DNA of 21,724 bases, from the NCBI GenBank assembly GCA_964442285.1, contig CAYTZH010000060.1, positions 1 to 21,724 of the forward strand, given 5' to 3'. The position numbers were made by a program, and so were the translations under genes. The notes under the pieces were generated by a model. That model had not been told where the DNA came from. It worked only from the letters and a program-made list of their open reading frames with translations, and did not search any database. Position 1 is the stretch's first letter. Every line of letters starts with the position of its first letter. Below are positions 14,614 to 21,465 of the stretch, piece after piece. This stretch comes from CAYTZH01 sp964442285 (GTDB lineage Bacteria > Myxococcota_A > UBA9160 > JAFDET01).

Positions 14614-16548
14614 ATGCCCGCCCCGCCCCGGCCCGCCGACCTGCCCATCACCGAGGACGACGCCAGCCTCGCGGAGGCCCTCGACCAGGCCAGCGTCCCC
14701 GCCCTGCTCATGAGCCTGGTGCACGTGAGCGGGGACCCGGGCCTCCTGGATCGCCTTCCCAAGCCGGGGCCCGCGATCATGGGCGAGGTGCAGGGGGGAT
14801 TGAGCGACGCCGACAAGGCCCGGATCCGCGCCGAGGCCCTCGAGGTGCTCAAGGCGTACCGAGACCGCGGCTGCAGTCTGCCGCCCCCGCCGACCCCGGA
14901 GACCGTCCACCGCATGATGAACGTCATGGTGGGCCAGGAGGTCCCGGCGGACTACGTGCCCATGATGCTCGAGGAGATGGCCCTCGACGGCCGGGACGCC
15001 CGGGACGTCGACTGGAGCGACGTCCCCGACGGGGCCTGCAGCCGTCTGCGGGTGCTGGTGATCGGCGCGGGCATGTCCGGGCTGCTGGCGGCGATCCGTC
15101 TCCAGGAGGCCGGGATCCCGTACGTGGTGGTGGAGAAGAACGCGAGCGTCGGCGGGACCTGGCACGAGAACACCTACCCGGGCTGCCGGGTCGACGTGGC
15201 GAACCACTTCTACTGCTACTCCTTCGAGCCGAACCCGGACTGGTCCGAGCACTTCGCGCGCCGGGCCGAGCTCCAGGCCTACTTCGAGCGCTGTGCCGAC
15301 CGCTACGGCGTCCGTCCCCACGTCCGCTTCCGGACCGAGGTCGTCGCCGCCCGCTTCGACGAGGCCGACGCGAGCTGGCGGGTGACCCTGCGCCGCGCCG
15401 ACGGCGGCGAGGAGACCGCGACCTTCGACGCCGTGATCAGCGCCGTCGGCCAGCTCAACCGGCCCAAGCTCCCGAAGATTCCCGGCCGCGAGCGCTTCGC
15501 GGGCGCCGCCTTCCACTCCGCCGCCTGGGACCACGGCGTCGCCCTCGACGGCCGGCGGGTCGCGGTGATCGGGACCGGCGCCAGCGCACTCCAGCTCGTG
15601 CCGGAGGTCGCGAAGGTGGCGGGCTCGCTGCGGGTGTTCCAGCGCTCGCCCGCCTGGATGTTCCCGAACCCGAGCTACCACCGCGCCGTCAGCGACGGCA
15701 CCCGCTGGTGTCTGAAGCACCTGCCCTACTACGGGCGCTGGTACCGCTTCCTGCTCTTCTGGCCCGGCTCCGACGGCCTGCTCCCCACCCTGGTGATCGA
15801 CCCGGACTGGCCCCACCCGGAGCGCTCGATCAACGCCGCCAACGACGGCATGCGCGAGGTCTTCACCCAGTGGATCGACTCCCAGGTGGGCGACGACCCG
15901 ACGCTGCGCAAGAAGGTCGTGCCGCGCTACCCGCCTTTCATCAAGCGCATGCTCCAGGACGACGGCAGCTGGCTCGGCGCCCTGCAGCAGCCCCACGTGG
16001 AGCTGGTGACCGATCCCATCCGCGAGATCACCACCGACGCCATCGTGTGCGAGGGAGGCGAACGCCACCCCGTGGACGTGATCGTCTACGCCACGGGCTT
16101 CCACGCCAACAGATTCCTGTGGCCCATGGAGATCGAGGGGCGGGACGGGGCCAAGCTCTCGGAGGTCTGGGGGGAGGATCCGCGGGCCTACCTGGGCATC
16201 ACCGTGCCGGGCTTTCCGAACCTCTTCTGCCTCTACGGCCCCGGCACCAACCTCGCCCACGCGGGCAGCATCATCTTCCACTCCGAGTGCCAGGTCCGCT
16301 ACGTGATGGGCGCCCTGCGCGCGCTCCTCGAGGGCGGCCACCGCACCCTCGAGTGTCGGCCCGAGGTGTGTGAGGCCTACAACGCGCGCATGGACGCGGA
16401 GCACGCTCGCATGGTGTGGCAGCTGCCGGTCACCGGGAGCTGGTACCGAAACCGCCACGGCCGGGTGACCACCACCTCGCCCTTCCGCCTGCTCGACTAC
16501 TGGCGCTGGACCCACGCGCCGGACCTGGGCGACTTCGAGCTGCGCTGA
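14614..16548 (+). CDS. Baeyer-Villiger monooxygenase, 4-hydroxyacetophenone-monooxygenase type
   Basis: 644 aa. Two Rossmann motifs are present, GAGMSG (151-156) for FAD and GTGASA (320-325) for NADPH, with between them the BVMO fingerprint FAGAAFHSAAWD (295-306; FxGxxxHxxxW). Arg344 in VFQRSPAW aligns in context with the catalytic Arg of phenylacetone monooxygenase. The roughly 140-residue N-terminal helical extension before the FAD motif and the total length near 640 are typical of the HAPMO subgroup. It should insert an oxygen next to a ketone using O2 and NADPH; the natural ketone is unknown. ATG 14614 has GAGGA at good spacing. It stands alone: 41 bases follow the previous gene, with a candidate promoter, and it is convergent with the sorted surface protein 21 bases away. 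Confidence 0.93.
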   Translation: MPAPPRPADLPITEDDASLAEALDQASVPALLMSLVHVSGDPGLLDRLPKPGPAIMGEVQGGLSDADKARIRAEALEVLKAYRDRGCSLPPPPTPETVHRMMNVMVGQEVPADYVPMMLEEMALDGRDARDVDWSDVPDGACSRLRVLVIGAGMSGLLAAIRLQEAGIPYVVVEKNASVGGTWHENTYPGCRVDVANHFYCYSFEPNPDWSEHFARRAELQAYFERCADRYGVRPHVRFRTEVVAARFDEADASWRVTLRRADGGEETATFDAVISAVGQLNRPKLPKIPGRERFAGAAFHSAAWDHGVALDGRRVAVIGTGASALQLVPEVAKVAGSLRVFQRSPAWMFPNPSYHRAVSDGTRWCLKHLPYYGRWYRFLLFWPGSDGLLPTLVIDPDWPHPERSINAANDGMREVFTQWIDSQVGDDPTLRKKVVPRYPPFIKRMLQDDGSWLGALQQPHVELVTDPIREITTDAIVCEGGERHPVDVIVYATGFHANRFLWPMEIEGRDGAKLSEVWGEDPRAYLGITVPGFPNLFCLYGPGTNLAHAGSIIFHSECQVRYVMGALRALLEGGHRTLECRPEVCEAYNARMDAEHARMVWQLPVTGSWYRNRHGRVTTTSPFRLLDYWRWTHAPDLGDFELR

Positions 16549-16569
16549 CGGACGCGGGCGGCGGTGTCG

Positions 16570-17433
16570 CTAGCGCGAACGCCCTGCGGCGCGCCTGCGC
16601 AGGCTGAGGCCGGCGCCGAGCAGCAGCACGCCGAGGCCCAGCAGCCGGAGCCCCGCGGCACCCACGACGGGAACCGGCGTCGGGCCCGGGTCGGGCGGCA
16701 GGGGCTCGAGCGCGATCTGCAGGGTGGTCTGGACCGGGAGCAGGTTCCCGAAGGCCTGCACGAACGTGGGGCTCACCAGGGTGATCATGCTCGCCGTCTG
16801 GGAGCCGGTCTGGGCGATCGTGACGCTCGCGCTGAGCGGGGTGGAGAAGAGCCGGATCTCGCCGCGCCCCACGCTCCAGGGCGCGGCGTCGAAGCCGAGC
16901 ACGCCCGTGACGGCGGTGCCCCCCTGACCGACACGCGCGAGGTTCAGGTCCACGGGGATCACGAGCGCATTCGGAACCACGTGGATGTTCACGCTGCCCG
17001 TCAGGCCCATGGGGCCGCCGAGGCCGGCCCCGTCGACGCATGCCTGACCGGAGGCGGTGTTGGGGCAGTTGGGCTCGTTCGCGAGGCCCTGGGCGCCGCC
17101 CACCGAGAAGGCGCCGGCCTGGTTGGTGACGGTCTGGGCGGTGACCTGCGCCACCGCCGTGGTCGCCGTCACGGGAACGACCACGGGCGACTGCAGCTGG
17201 AGGGCGCCGGCGGGGAGCGAGACCGCGCCGGTCTGATCGTCGACGGTGATCGCCACGTCCTGGGCCGAGACCACGATCGTGGCGAAGCCGTCGAAGTCCG
17301 CCGTGAGGGTCAGGTCCGCGACCCGGGCGACGGGCGCGGCGGAGGCCGCGGACGCGGTGAGCAGCAGGCCCAGCGCCCAGGCGGCGAGGCTCCAGCTCCA
17401 GCTTCGGCGGTCGAGCAGATCAGCGGCGAGCAT
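16570..17433 (-). CDS. Secreted protein with C-terminal PEP-CTERM-like sorting tail
   Basis: 287 aa from the start chosen. The N-terminus is a signal peptide (WSLAAWALGLLLTASAASA, cleavage before APVA). The mature part is rich in Val, Thr, Ala and Gly, predicted beta, with one Cys pair (EPNCPNTASGQACVDG). The C-terminus has the three-part layout of a sorting signal: a Pro-rich motif PGPTPVPVVG, a hydrophobic helix (GLRLLGLGVLLLGAGLSL) and a final Arg cluster (RRRAAGRSR). This resembles PEP-CTERM-type or related exosortase/rhombosortase substrates, although the motif is not exact. No sortase-like gene lies in the window. The frame extends to 17496, but ATG 17433 has GAGGGG about seven bases upstream and begins a sensible signal peptide. 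Function unknown; probably displayed on the cell surface. Confidence 0.75.
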   Translation of the reverse strand: MLAADLLDRRSWSWSLAAWALGLLLTASAASAAPVARVADLTLTADFDGFATIVVSAQDVAITVDDQTGAVSLPAGALQLQSPVVVPVTATTAVAQVTAQTVTNQAGAFSVGGAQGLANEPNCPNTASGQACVDGAGLGGPMGLTGSVNIHVVPNALVIPVDLNLARVGQGGTAVTGVLGFDAAPWSVGRGEIRLFSTPLSASVTIAQTGSQTASMITLVSPTFVQAFGNLLPVQTTLQIALEPLPPDPGPTPVPVVGAAGLRLLGLGVLLLGAGLSLRRRAAGRSR

Positions 17434-17463
17434 GTGTATTTCCCCTCTTCCTGGCAGGGGGCC

Positions 17464-17469
17464 ATGGTA
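17464..17469 (-). promoter_or_regulatory. putative -10 element TACCAT for the surface protein
   Basis: On the minus strand TACCAT lies 30 bases before ATG 17433, giving a leader of about 24 bases that includes the GAGGGG ribosome site. It sits in the 154-bp divergent gap 17434-17587. No convincing -35 is seen. Confidence 0.25.
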
Positions 17470-17587
17470 CGGACCCCGCGGGAGGTCTCCGGTCACGGTC
17501 GGATGAAGGTTGTGCGAACGTCGACCCGCCGAGACCGGCCGGCTCCAGAGCCGCCTTCACGAGACCGTCGCCGAGGGGGCTGCCGGC

Positions 17588-19561
17588 GTGCGACGAGGGG
17601 AGGAACCGGTTCTGGCTGGACGAATCGCGCTGGCCGCGCTGCTCGGGCTCGCCATCGGCGTGGCGTCGGGGCAGCTCGCCGGACACGCGTGGGTCGCGCT
17701 TCCCTGCGCCACCGCCGCCTGGCTGCTGGCGCTGCGGAGCGCCGCGGCCACGCGCGCGCGGGTGGTGCTCGCCTTCGCCGTGACCATCCGCGGGGCGCTC
17801 GCCTGCGCCGACTTCCACAGCAACGACCTGCACCGCTACGTCTGGGAGGGGCGGGTCCAGCTCGAGGGCGTGAGCCCCTTTGCCACCGCCCCGAGCCACC
17901 CGGACCTGGTCCCGCTGCGCGACGCGCGCTTCGAGAAGCTCTTCGAGCCGGACCTGCCCACCGTCTACCCGCCGCTGGCCCAGGCTGCCTTTGCGGCCTG
18001 GGCCGCCCTGGGCCTGGAGGAGCTGGGCTTCCGCAACGCCGTCCTCGTGCTGGACGCGCTGGTGGTGCTGGCCCTGGTGGGCTGGCTGCGCGCCACCGGG
18101 CGCCGCCCGGGCTGGGCCCTGGTGTACGCCGCCTCCCCGGTGGCCCTGGCCTCGGCCGCCGGCGGACACATCGATCCCCTGATGCTGCTCGGGCTGGTGG
18201 GCTTCGCCTGGGCCCACGAGCGCGGGCGGGCCGCGCTCGCTGCCGCCGGCCTCGCCGCCGCCATCCTCGCGAAGACCGTCGCGGTCCTGCTCCTGCCGTG
18301 GCTGCTGCTGCGACGCCCGCGCCCCGCACTCGTCGTGACGCTCCCGTTGGTCGCCGCGGGCTACCTGCCCTACGCCGTCCAGGGCGACGTCGTCGGGTCG
18401 CTGTTCACCTTTGCCTCGGACTTCGCCTTCAACGGGGCCCTGTTCCCGCTGCTGGACGCGCTCGACCGGGAGCGGGCGCCCCTGGCCGCCGGCGCGCTTC
18501 TCGCGACCTGGACGGCCGCCGTGGCCCTCACCCAGCCGCGGGTCGCCACGGCGTGGGCCCTCACCCTGGCGGGACTCCTCGTGCTCGCGCCGACCGTCCA
18601 CTACTGGTACCTGACCTGGTTCCTCGCGGCGCTGCCGGCGCTGGGCGCGAGCCCGGTGGCGGCCCCGCTGCGGGCCTGGGCGGTCGGCGTGCTGTTCGCC
18701 CTCCCGGCCTACCTCGCGGTGATCCGCGGGGATCCCCTGCCCGGGCCGGTCTGGACGCTCGTCGAGTACGCGATTCCCCTGGCGGCGCTCGCCGCGGTCA
18801 GCTGGCGCCACCGACCGCGGGGGGTTCCGCGCCAGCACCGCGGCGGCTCCCCGCCCGAGGGCCGGGTCGGCGTGGTGATCCCGGCCCTGCGAGAGGCCGC
18901 CAACCTGCGGAGGCTCCTTCCCGGCTGGCTCGACACGCGCGTGGAACGCGTCGTGGTCGCGGACCTGCCCTGCGAGGACGGCACCGAGACGCTCTGCCGG
19001 GACCTGCCGCGGGTGCGCTACGTGGCGGTCGGGCGCCGCGGCTACGGCGCGGCCGTCGCGGCCGGCCTCGACGCCGTGAGCGACCTCGACTTTGCCGTGG
19101 TGTGCGACGCGGACCACCTGCGCGGCCCGGAGCAGCTCGAAGCCCTGCTCGCTCCGCTCCGCGATCCGGGCGTCGGGCTCGTCACAGCGGATCGCACCCG
19201 CGCCGCCCGGCTCACCCGCCTGCAGCGCCTGGGCAACGCCCTCGTCACGGTGCTGATCGCCCTCGGCTGGGGACGGCGCTTCCGGGACCTCGGTCCCTAT
19301 CGCGCCCTGCGGATCGCAGCCTGGCGCGACCTTCCGGTGCACGACCCCGGCTTCGGCTGGAACGTGGAGATGAACGTGCGCGCCCTCGAGGTCGGGCTCG
19401 GGGTGGTGGAGGTGCCCCTCGCGCCGGCCCCCCGGCCCGACGGGCGCGATCGCATCACCGGCTCCCTGCGCAGCGCCCTGGCCGCCGGCGCCGGCATCCT
19501 GCGCCGGCTCTACCAGCTCCACGAGACGTCCGGCAGGCCCGCCGGAGGCTCATCGGTGTAG
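17588..19561 (+). CDS. Bifunctional glycosyltransferase: GT-C membrane domain fused to GT2 domain
   Basis: 657 aa. Residues about 10-400 form a multi-pass GT-C mannosyltransferase-like domain (GT87/DUF2029 style): the first outer loop has SNDLHRYVWEGRVQLEG (Asp80 in the catalytic-acid position), then TVYPPLAQ, GGHIDPLM and HYWYLTWFLA. A linker (about 405-424) leads to a soluble GT-A/GT2 domain from about 425: VGVVIPALREAANL, ADLPCEDGTE, the DxD motif Asp507-Ala-Asp509 and GPYRALRI, most like polyprenyl-phosphate mannose/glucose synthases. One protein may therefore charge the lipid carrier in the cytoplasm and use the product at the outer face. The two halves are normally separate. The frame opens at TTG 17510, but GTG 17588 with AGGGGG eight bases upstream is preferred and removes a non-conserved-looking leader. 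Acceptor unknown. Confidence 0.85.
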   Translation: MRRGEEPVLAGRIALAALLGLAIGVASGQLAGHAWVALPCATAAWLLALRSAAATRARVVLAFAVTIRGALACADFHSNDLHRYVWEGRVQLEGVSPFATAPSHPDLVPLRDARFEKLFEPDLPTVYPPLAQAAFAAWAALGLEELGFRNAVLVLDALVVLALVGWLRATGRRPGWALVYAASPVALASAAGGHIDPLMLLGLVGFAWAHERGRAALAAAGLAAAILAKTVAVLLLPWLLLRRPRPALVVTLPLVAAGYLPYAVQGDVVGSLFTFASDFAFNGALFPLLDALDRERAPLAAGALLATWTAAVALTQPRVATAWALTLAGLLVLAPTVHYWYLTWFLAALPALGASPVAAPLRAWAVGVLFALPAYLAVIRGDPLPGPVWTLVEYAIPLAALAAVSWRHRPRGVPRQHRGGSPPEGRVGVVIPALREAANLRRLLPGWLDTRVERVVVADLPCEDGTETLCRDLPRVRYVAVGRRGYGAAVAAGLDAVSDLDFAVVCDADHLRGPEQLEALLAPLRDPGVGLVTADRTRAARLTRLQRLGNALVTVLIALGWGRRFRDLGPYRALRIAAWRDLPVHDPGFGWNVEMNVRALEVGLGVVEVPLAPAPRPDGRDRITGSLRSALAAGAGILRRLYQLHETSGRPAGGSSV

Positions 19562-19631
19562 CTCGATCGCGACGCCATCCCCTTCCCTGCCCGCTTCCCG
19601 ATCAGGGCAATGCCCATGGCGCGAGCGAGCC

Positions 19632-19647
19632 GCGCCGATCGCGGCGC
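19632..19647. other. Small GC hairpin downstream of the fused glycosyltransferase
   Basis: GCGCCG and CGGCGC form a perfect 6-bp stem around the tetraloop ATCG, 71 bases after the glycosyltransferase stop. No T run follows. It may contribute to transcription ending but is weak evidence alone. The rest of 19562-19759 shows no gene; third-base composition is not gene-like in any frame I read. Confidence 0.35.
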
Positions 19648-19759
19648 ATCCCCGTTCGCGGATGGGCGGGATCCAGCCCGGCGGCAGGCTGGCCTGTGGC
19701 TTGCAGAGTCTGGAGAGCAGAGAGAGGGCCGCGCTCACAGGGGAGCGGCGGCGAGAGGC

Positions 19760-19803
19760 AACGGCGCCTCATCGGGGTCGGGGGATTCCGGTGAGGCGCC
19801 GTT
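19760..19803. terminator. 12-bp perfect-stem hairpin, likely bidirectional terminator
   Basis: AACGGCGCCTCA (19760-19771) and TGAGGCGCCGTT (19792-19803) are exact reverse complements, separated by a 20-base G-rich loop. It lies between two convergent transcription units, about 200 bases after the fused glycosyltransferase on the plus strand and about 50 bases after the small cysteine-rich ORF on the minus strand. The bases after it are CTTCGTT on the plus strand, only mildly T-rich, so factor-independent termination is possible but not certain. It is the longest uninterrupted stem I found in the window. Confidence 0.5.
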
Positions 19804-19855
19804 CTTCGTTCGCGGCCCGGCCCGGGCGGTGGCGGCACAGCGACGCACCGGCTTC

Positions 19856-19978
19856 CTAGCGGAGCTGGCAGCAGCAGTGATCGCAGTCGGCGTCGCCTTC
19901 GCTGAAGCCGGCGCCGGGCCGGCCGACCCGGGCCTCGAGCTCGGTGGCGGCGGCGGTCGCCAGCTGTTCGTCGGCCAC
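19856..19978 (-). CDS. Small cysteine-clustered ORF (minimum 40 aa), function unknown
   Basis: The minus frame ending at TAG 19856 has near-perfect G/C third positions for about 50 codons, like real genes here. From the only plausible start inside the well-behaved part, GTG 19978, it encodes 40 aa ending in GDADCDHCCCQLR: four of the final nine residues are Cys (CxxCCC). Upstream in the same frame are APAGGCITSSSHE and an Arg-rich stretch, but no ATG/GTG/TTG until ATG 20134, which lies inside the preceding gene. GTG 19978 has no ribosome site. It is 82 bases or less downstream of the secreted acidic-tail gene on the same strand and before a strong hairpin. A metal-binding peptide, a modified-peptide precursor or the frameshifted tail of the upstream gene are all open. 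Confidence 0.38.
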   Translation of the reverse strand: MADEQLATAAATELEARVGRPGAGFSEGDADCDHCCCQLR

Positions 19979-20060
19979 CTCGTGGGAGCTCGAGGTGATG
20001 CAGCCCCCGGCGGGCGCCTGGAGAGCGCGCGCCGCCCGGGGACGACGCGCGCTCCCACGG

Positions 20061-20534
20061 CTAGTCGTCCGACTCGAACTCGAGCTCGACGTCCGGGTCC
20101 CAGGGGCGATCCAGGTCGTCGGTGAAGACCACACCGGCCCCCTTCAAGAAGGCGACCCCGGCGCCCCGCCCATGGAGTCGCAGTCGGGCTCCGGCGACCT
20201 CGATCCGGGTCGCCACGGCACTCGCCACCACGGCGCGGCCGAAGCCCTCGTAGAGGATGCGGCCGTCGGCCAGCGCCGTCTCGCGGCCGATCCCGAAGGT
20301 CTGCACCTGGGCGTCGGGCTCCACGACCAGGAGACCTCCGCCGCGAACGGTGAACACACCCACCATGTGGAACACCGCGAGGCCATTGCCGTAGGCGTGC
20401 ACCTCGCCCTTGCCCTTCAGGGTGAGCGCGTCGGCGCTCCCCGCCGCGACGACGGTCCCGCAGACCAGCAGGATCGCCGCCATCTTCGCGAAGGCGCTCC
20501 GGGCAGACGCCTTCTTCGCAATCGACTCCTTCAT
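20061..20534 (-). CDS. Secreted beta-rich protein with acidic C-terminus, function unknown
   Basis: 157 aa. The Lys/Arg-rich N-terminus followed by AAILLVCGTVVAAGSADA is a Sec signal peptide (cleavage after SADA, about residue 36). The mature protein is a succession of short Gly-separated beta strands (LTLKGKGEVHAYG, VGVFTVRGGGLLVVEP, RIEVAGARLRLHGRG), resembling a small beta-sandwich or solenoid; no cysteines remain after cleavage. It ends in an acidic tail, ELEFESDD. No family recognised. ATG 20534 is preceded by GGAG seven bases upstream. A smaller in-frame frame-shifted continuation into the cysteine-rich ORF is discussed separately. Divergent from the alpha/beta hydrolase across 133 bp. 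Confidence 0.8.
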   Translation of the reverse strand: MKESIAKKASARSAFAKMAAILLVCGTVVAAGSADALTLKGKGEVHAYGNGLAVFHMVGVFTVRGGGLLVVEPDAQVQTFGIGRETALADGRILYEGFGRAVVASAVATRIEVAGARLRLHGRGAGVAFLKGAGVVFTDDLDRPWDPDVELEFESDD

Positions 20535-20610
20535 GGGTCGTCTCCGAGCATTCGAGACGCCCGCCGCGGCTCCGCACGTCGGGGCCCGCAGGCGCCTTTC
20601 CCGCCCGCTC

Positions 20611-20635
20611 CAACCCGGTCGCCACCCACGGGTTG
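20611..20635. promoter_or_regulatory. 7-bp inverted repeat in the divergent promoter region, possible operator
   Basis: CAACCCG (20611-20617) and CGGGTTG (20629-20635) are exact reverse complements with an 11-base spacer, in the 133-bp gap between two divergent genes. Arm length and spacing suit a dimeric regulator, and its right arm abuts the candidate promoter of the hydrolase. Chance is possible in such GC-rich DNA. Confidence 0.35.
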
Positions 20636-20652
20636 CGCGACGGCCCCGCAGC

Positions 20653-20658
20653 TAGTCT
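20653..20658 (+). promoter_or_regulatory. putative -10 element TAGTCT before the alpha/beta hydrolase
   Basis: TAGTCT (TAnnnT) ends 9 bases before ATG 20668, and no Shine-Dalgarno is present between them. TTGCGC at 20633-20638 could be a -35, but the 14-base spacing is short. The arrangement repeats that at 3513-3518 and suggests a leaderless or very short leader. Confidence 0.35.
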
Positions 20659-20667
20659 TCCCGCCTC

Positions 20668-21465
20668 ATGGACACGCCGATCCGACCCCCGCGTCCCGCC
20701 GGGCTGCTGGCCGAGAGCCTGGGACTGCTCGAGCTGGGACGTCTGCTGCTGCGGGCGCCGGAGCTCGCCCGCGAGCCGCGCGGCGAGGCGCAACCGGTGC
20801 TGGTGTTCCCGGGTTACGGCACCGGGGACGCGGCGACCGCGGTGCTGCGCGCCTATCTGCGCTTCCTCGGTCACGACGGCCGGGGCTGGGCTCTCGGGCG
20901 CAACACGGGAGACGTGCCGTCGCTCCTGCCCCGGACGGCCGAGGTGGTGGGCCGCGCGGCGGAGGCGGCGGGCCGGCCCGTCTCCCTCGTGGGCTGGAGT
21001 CTCGGCGGCTACCTGGCGCGGGAGGCCGCCCGGGAGCGGCCGGGCGACGTGCGCCGCGTGATCACCCTGGGCAGCCCGGTGATCGGGGGGCCGAAGTACA
21101 CGGCCGTGGCGGAGGCGTTCCGCCGCCGGGGCCTCGACCTCGACACGGTCGAGGCCGAGGTGGAGGCACGGCGCAGCGTCCCCCTGGAGACCCCGGTGAC
21201 CGCGATCTACTCGCGCCGCGATCGGGTGGTGGCGTGGCGCGCGTGCGTGGACGAGCGCGATCCCGGAACGCGACACGTGGAAGTGCGCACGACCCACCTC
21301 GGCCTGGGCTTCTCTCCGGAGGTCTACCGGATCGTGGCGCGCACCCTGGCGGCGGACGCCGACGGGCCGAGCGCACCGGAGAGCCCCGACACGGCGAAGC
21401 TGGTCGCCCGGCGCGAGGATCTGCCGCTCACCGTCGCCGGCCCCGGCAAGGGGTCGCGTCGGTGA
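20668..21465 (+). CDS. Alpha/beta hydrolase (lipase/esterase-like)
   Basis: 265 aa. The nucleophile elbow is GWSLGG with Ser111; the oxyanion region is FPGYGTGD (47-54). Asp185 in YSRRDRVV and His210 in TTHLGLG complete a credible catalytic triad at family spacing. VITLGSPVIGG after the elbow is common in triacylglycerol-lipase-like hydrolases of GC-rich Gram-negatives. No signal peptide is seen, so it is probably cytoplasmic or membrane-associated. Substrate unknown; an ester of a lipid is the safest guess. After His210 there is a roughly 40-residue low-complexity tail. Its TGA overlaps the next ATG by one base (TGATG), implying coupling with the amidotransferase. Confidence 0.87.
   Translation: MDTPIRPPRPAGLLAESLGLLELGRLLLRAPELAREPRGEAQPVLVFPGYGTGDAATAVLRAYLRFLGHDGRGWALGRNTGDVPSLLPRTAEVVGRAAEAAGRPVSLVGWSLGGYLAREAARERPGDVRRVITLGSPVIGGPKYTAVAEAFRRRGLDLDTVEAEVEARRSVPLETPVTAIYSRRDRVVAWRACVDERDPGTRHVEVRTTHLGLGFSPEVYRIVARTLAADADGPSAPESPDTAKLVARREDLPLTVAGPGKGSRR

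Noticed and set aside
17510..17587. A TTG start giving 26 extra residues on the fused glycosyltransferase
   Set aside because: AAGG abuts the TTG with no spacing, the residues look like translated leader, and GTG 17588 has a well-placed AGGGGG.
16564..19794. A 1076-codon plus-strand open frame over the surface protein and fused glycosyltransferase
   Set aside because: The residues are Arg/Pro/Gly-rich shadows of the real genes, with no motif.
19856..20134. A 92-aa version of the cysteine-rich protein starting at ATG 20134
   Set aside because: Its first 25 codons lie out of frame inside the well-supported secreted gene, give a Ser/Thr run and lack the usual third-base bias.
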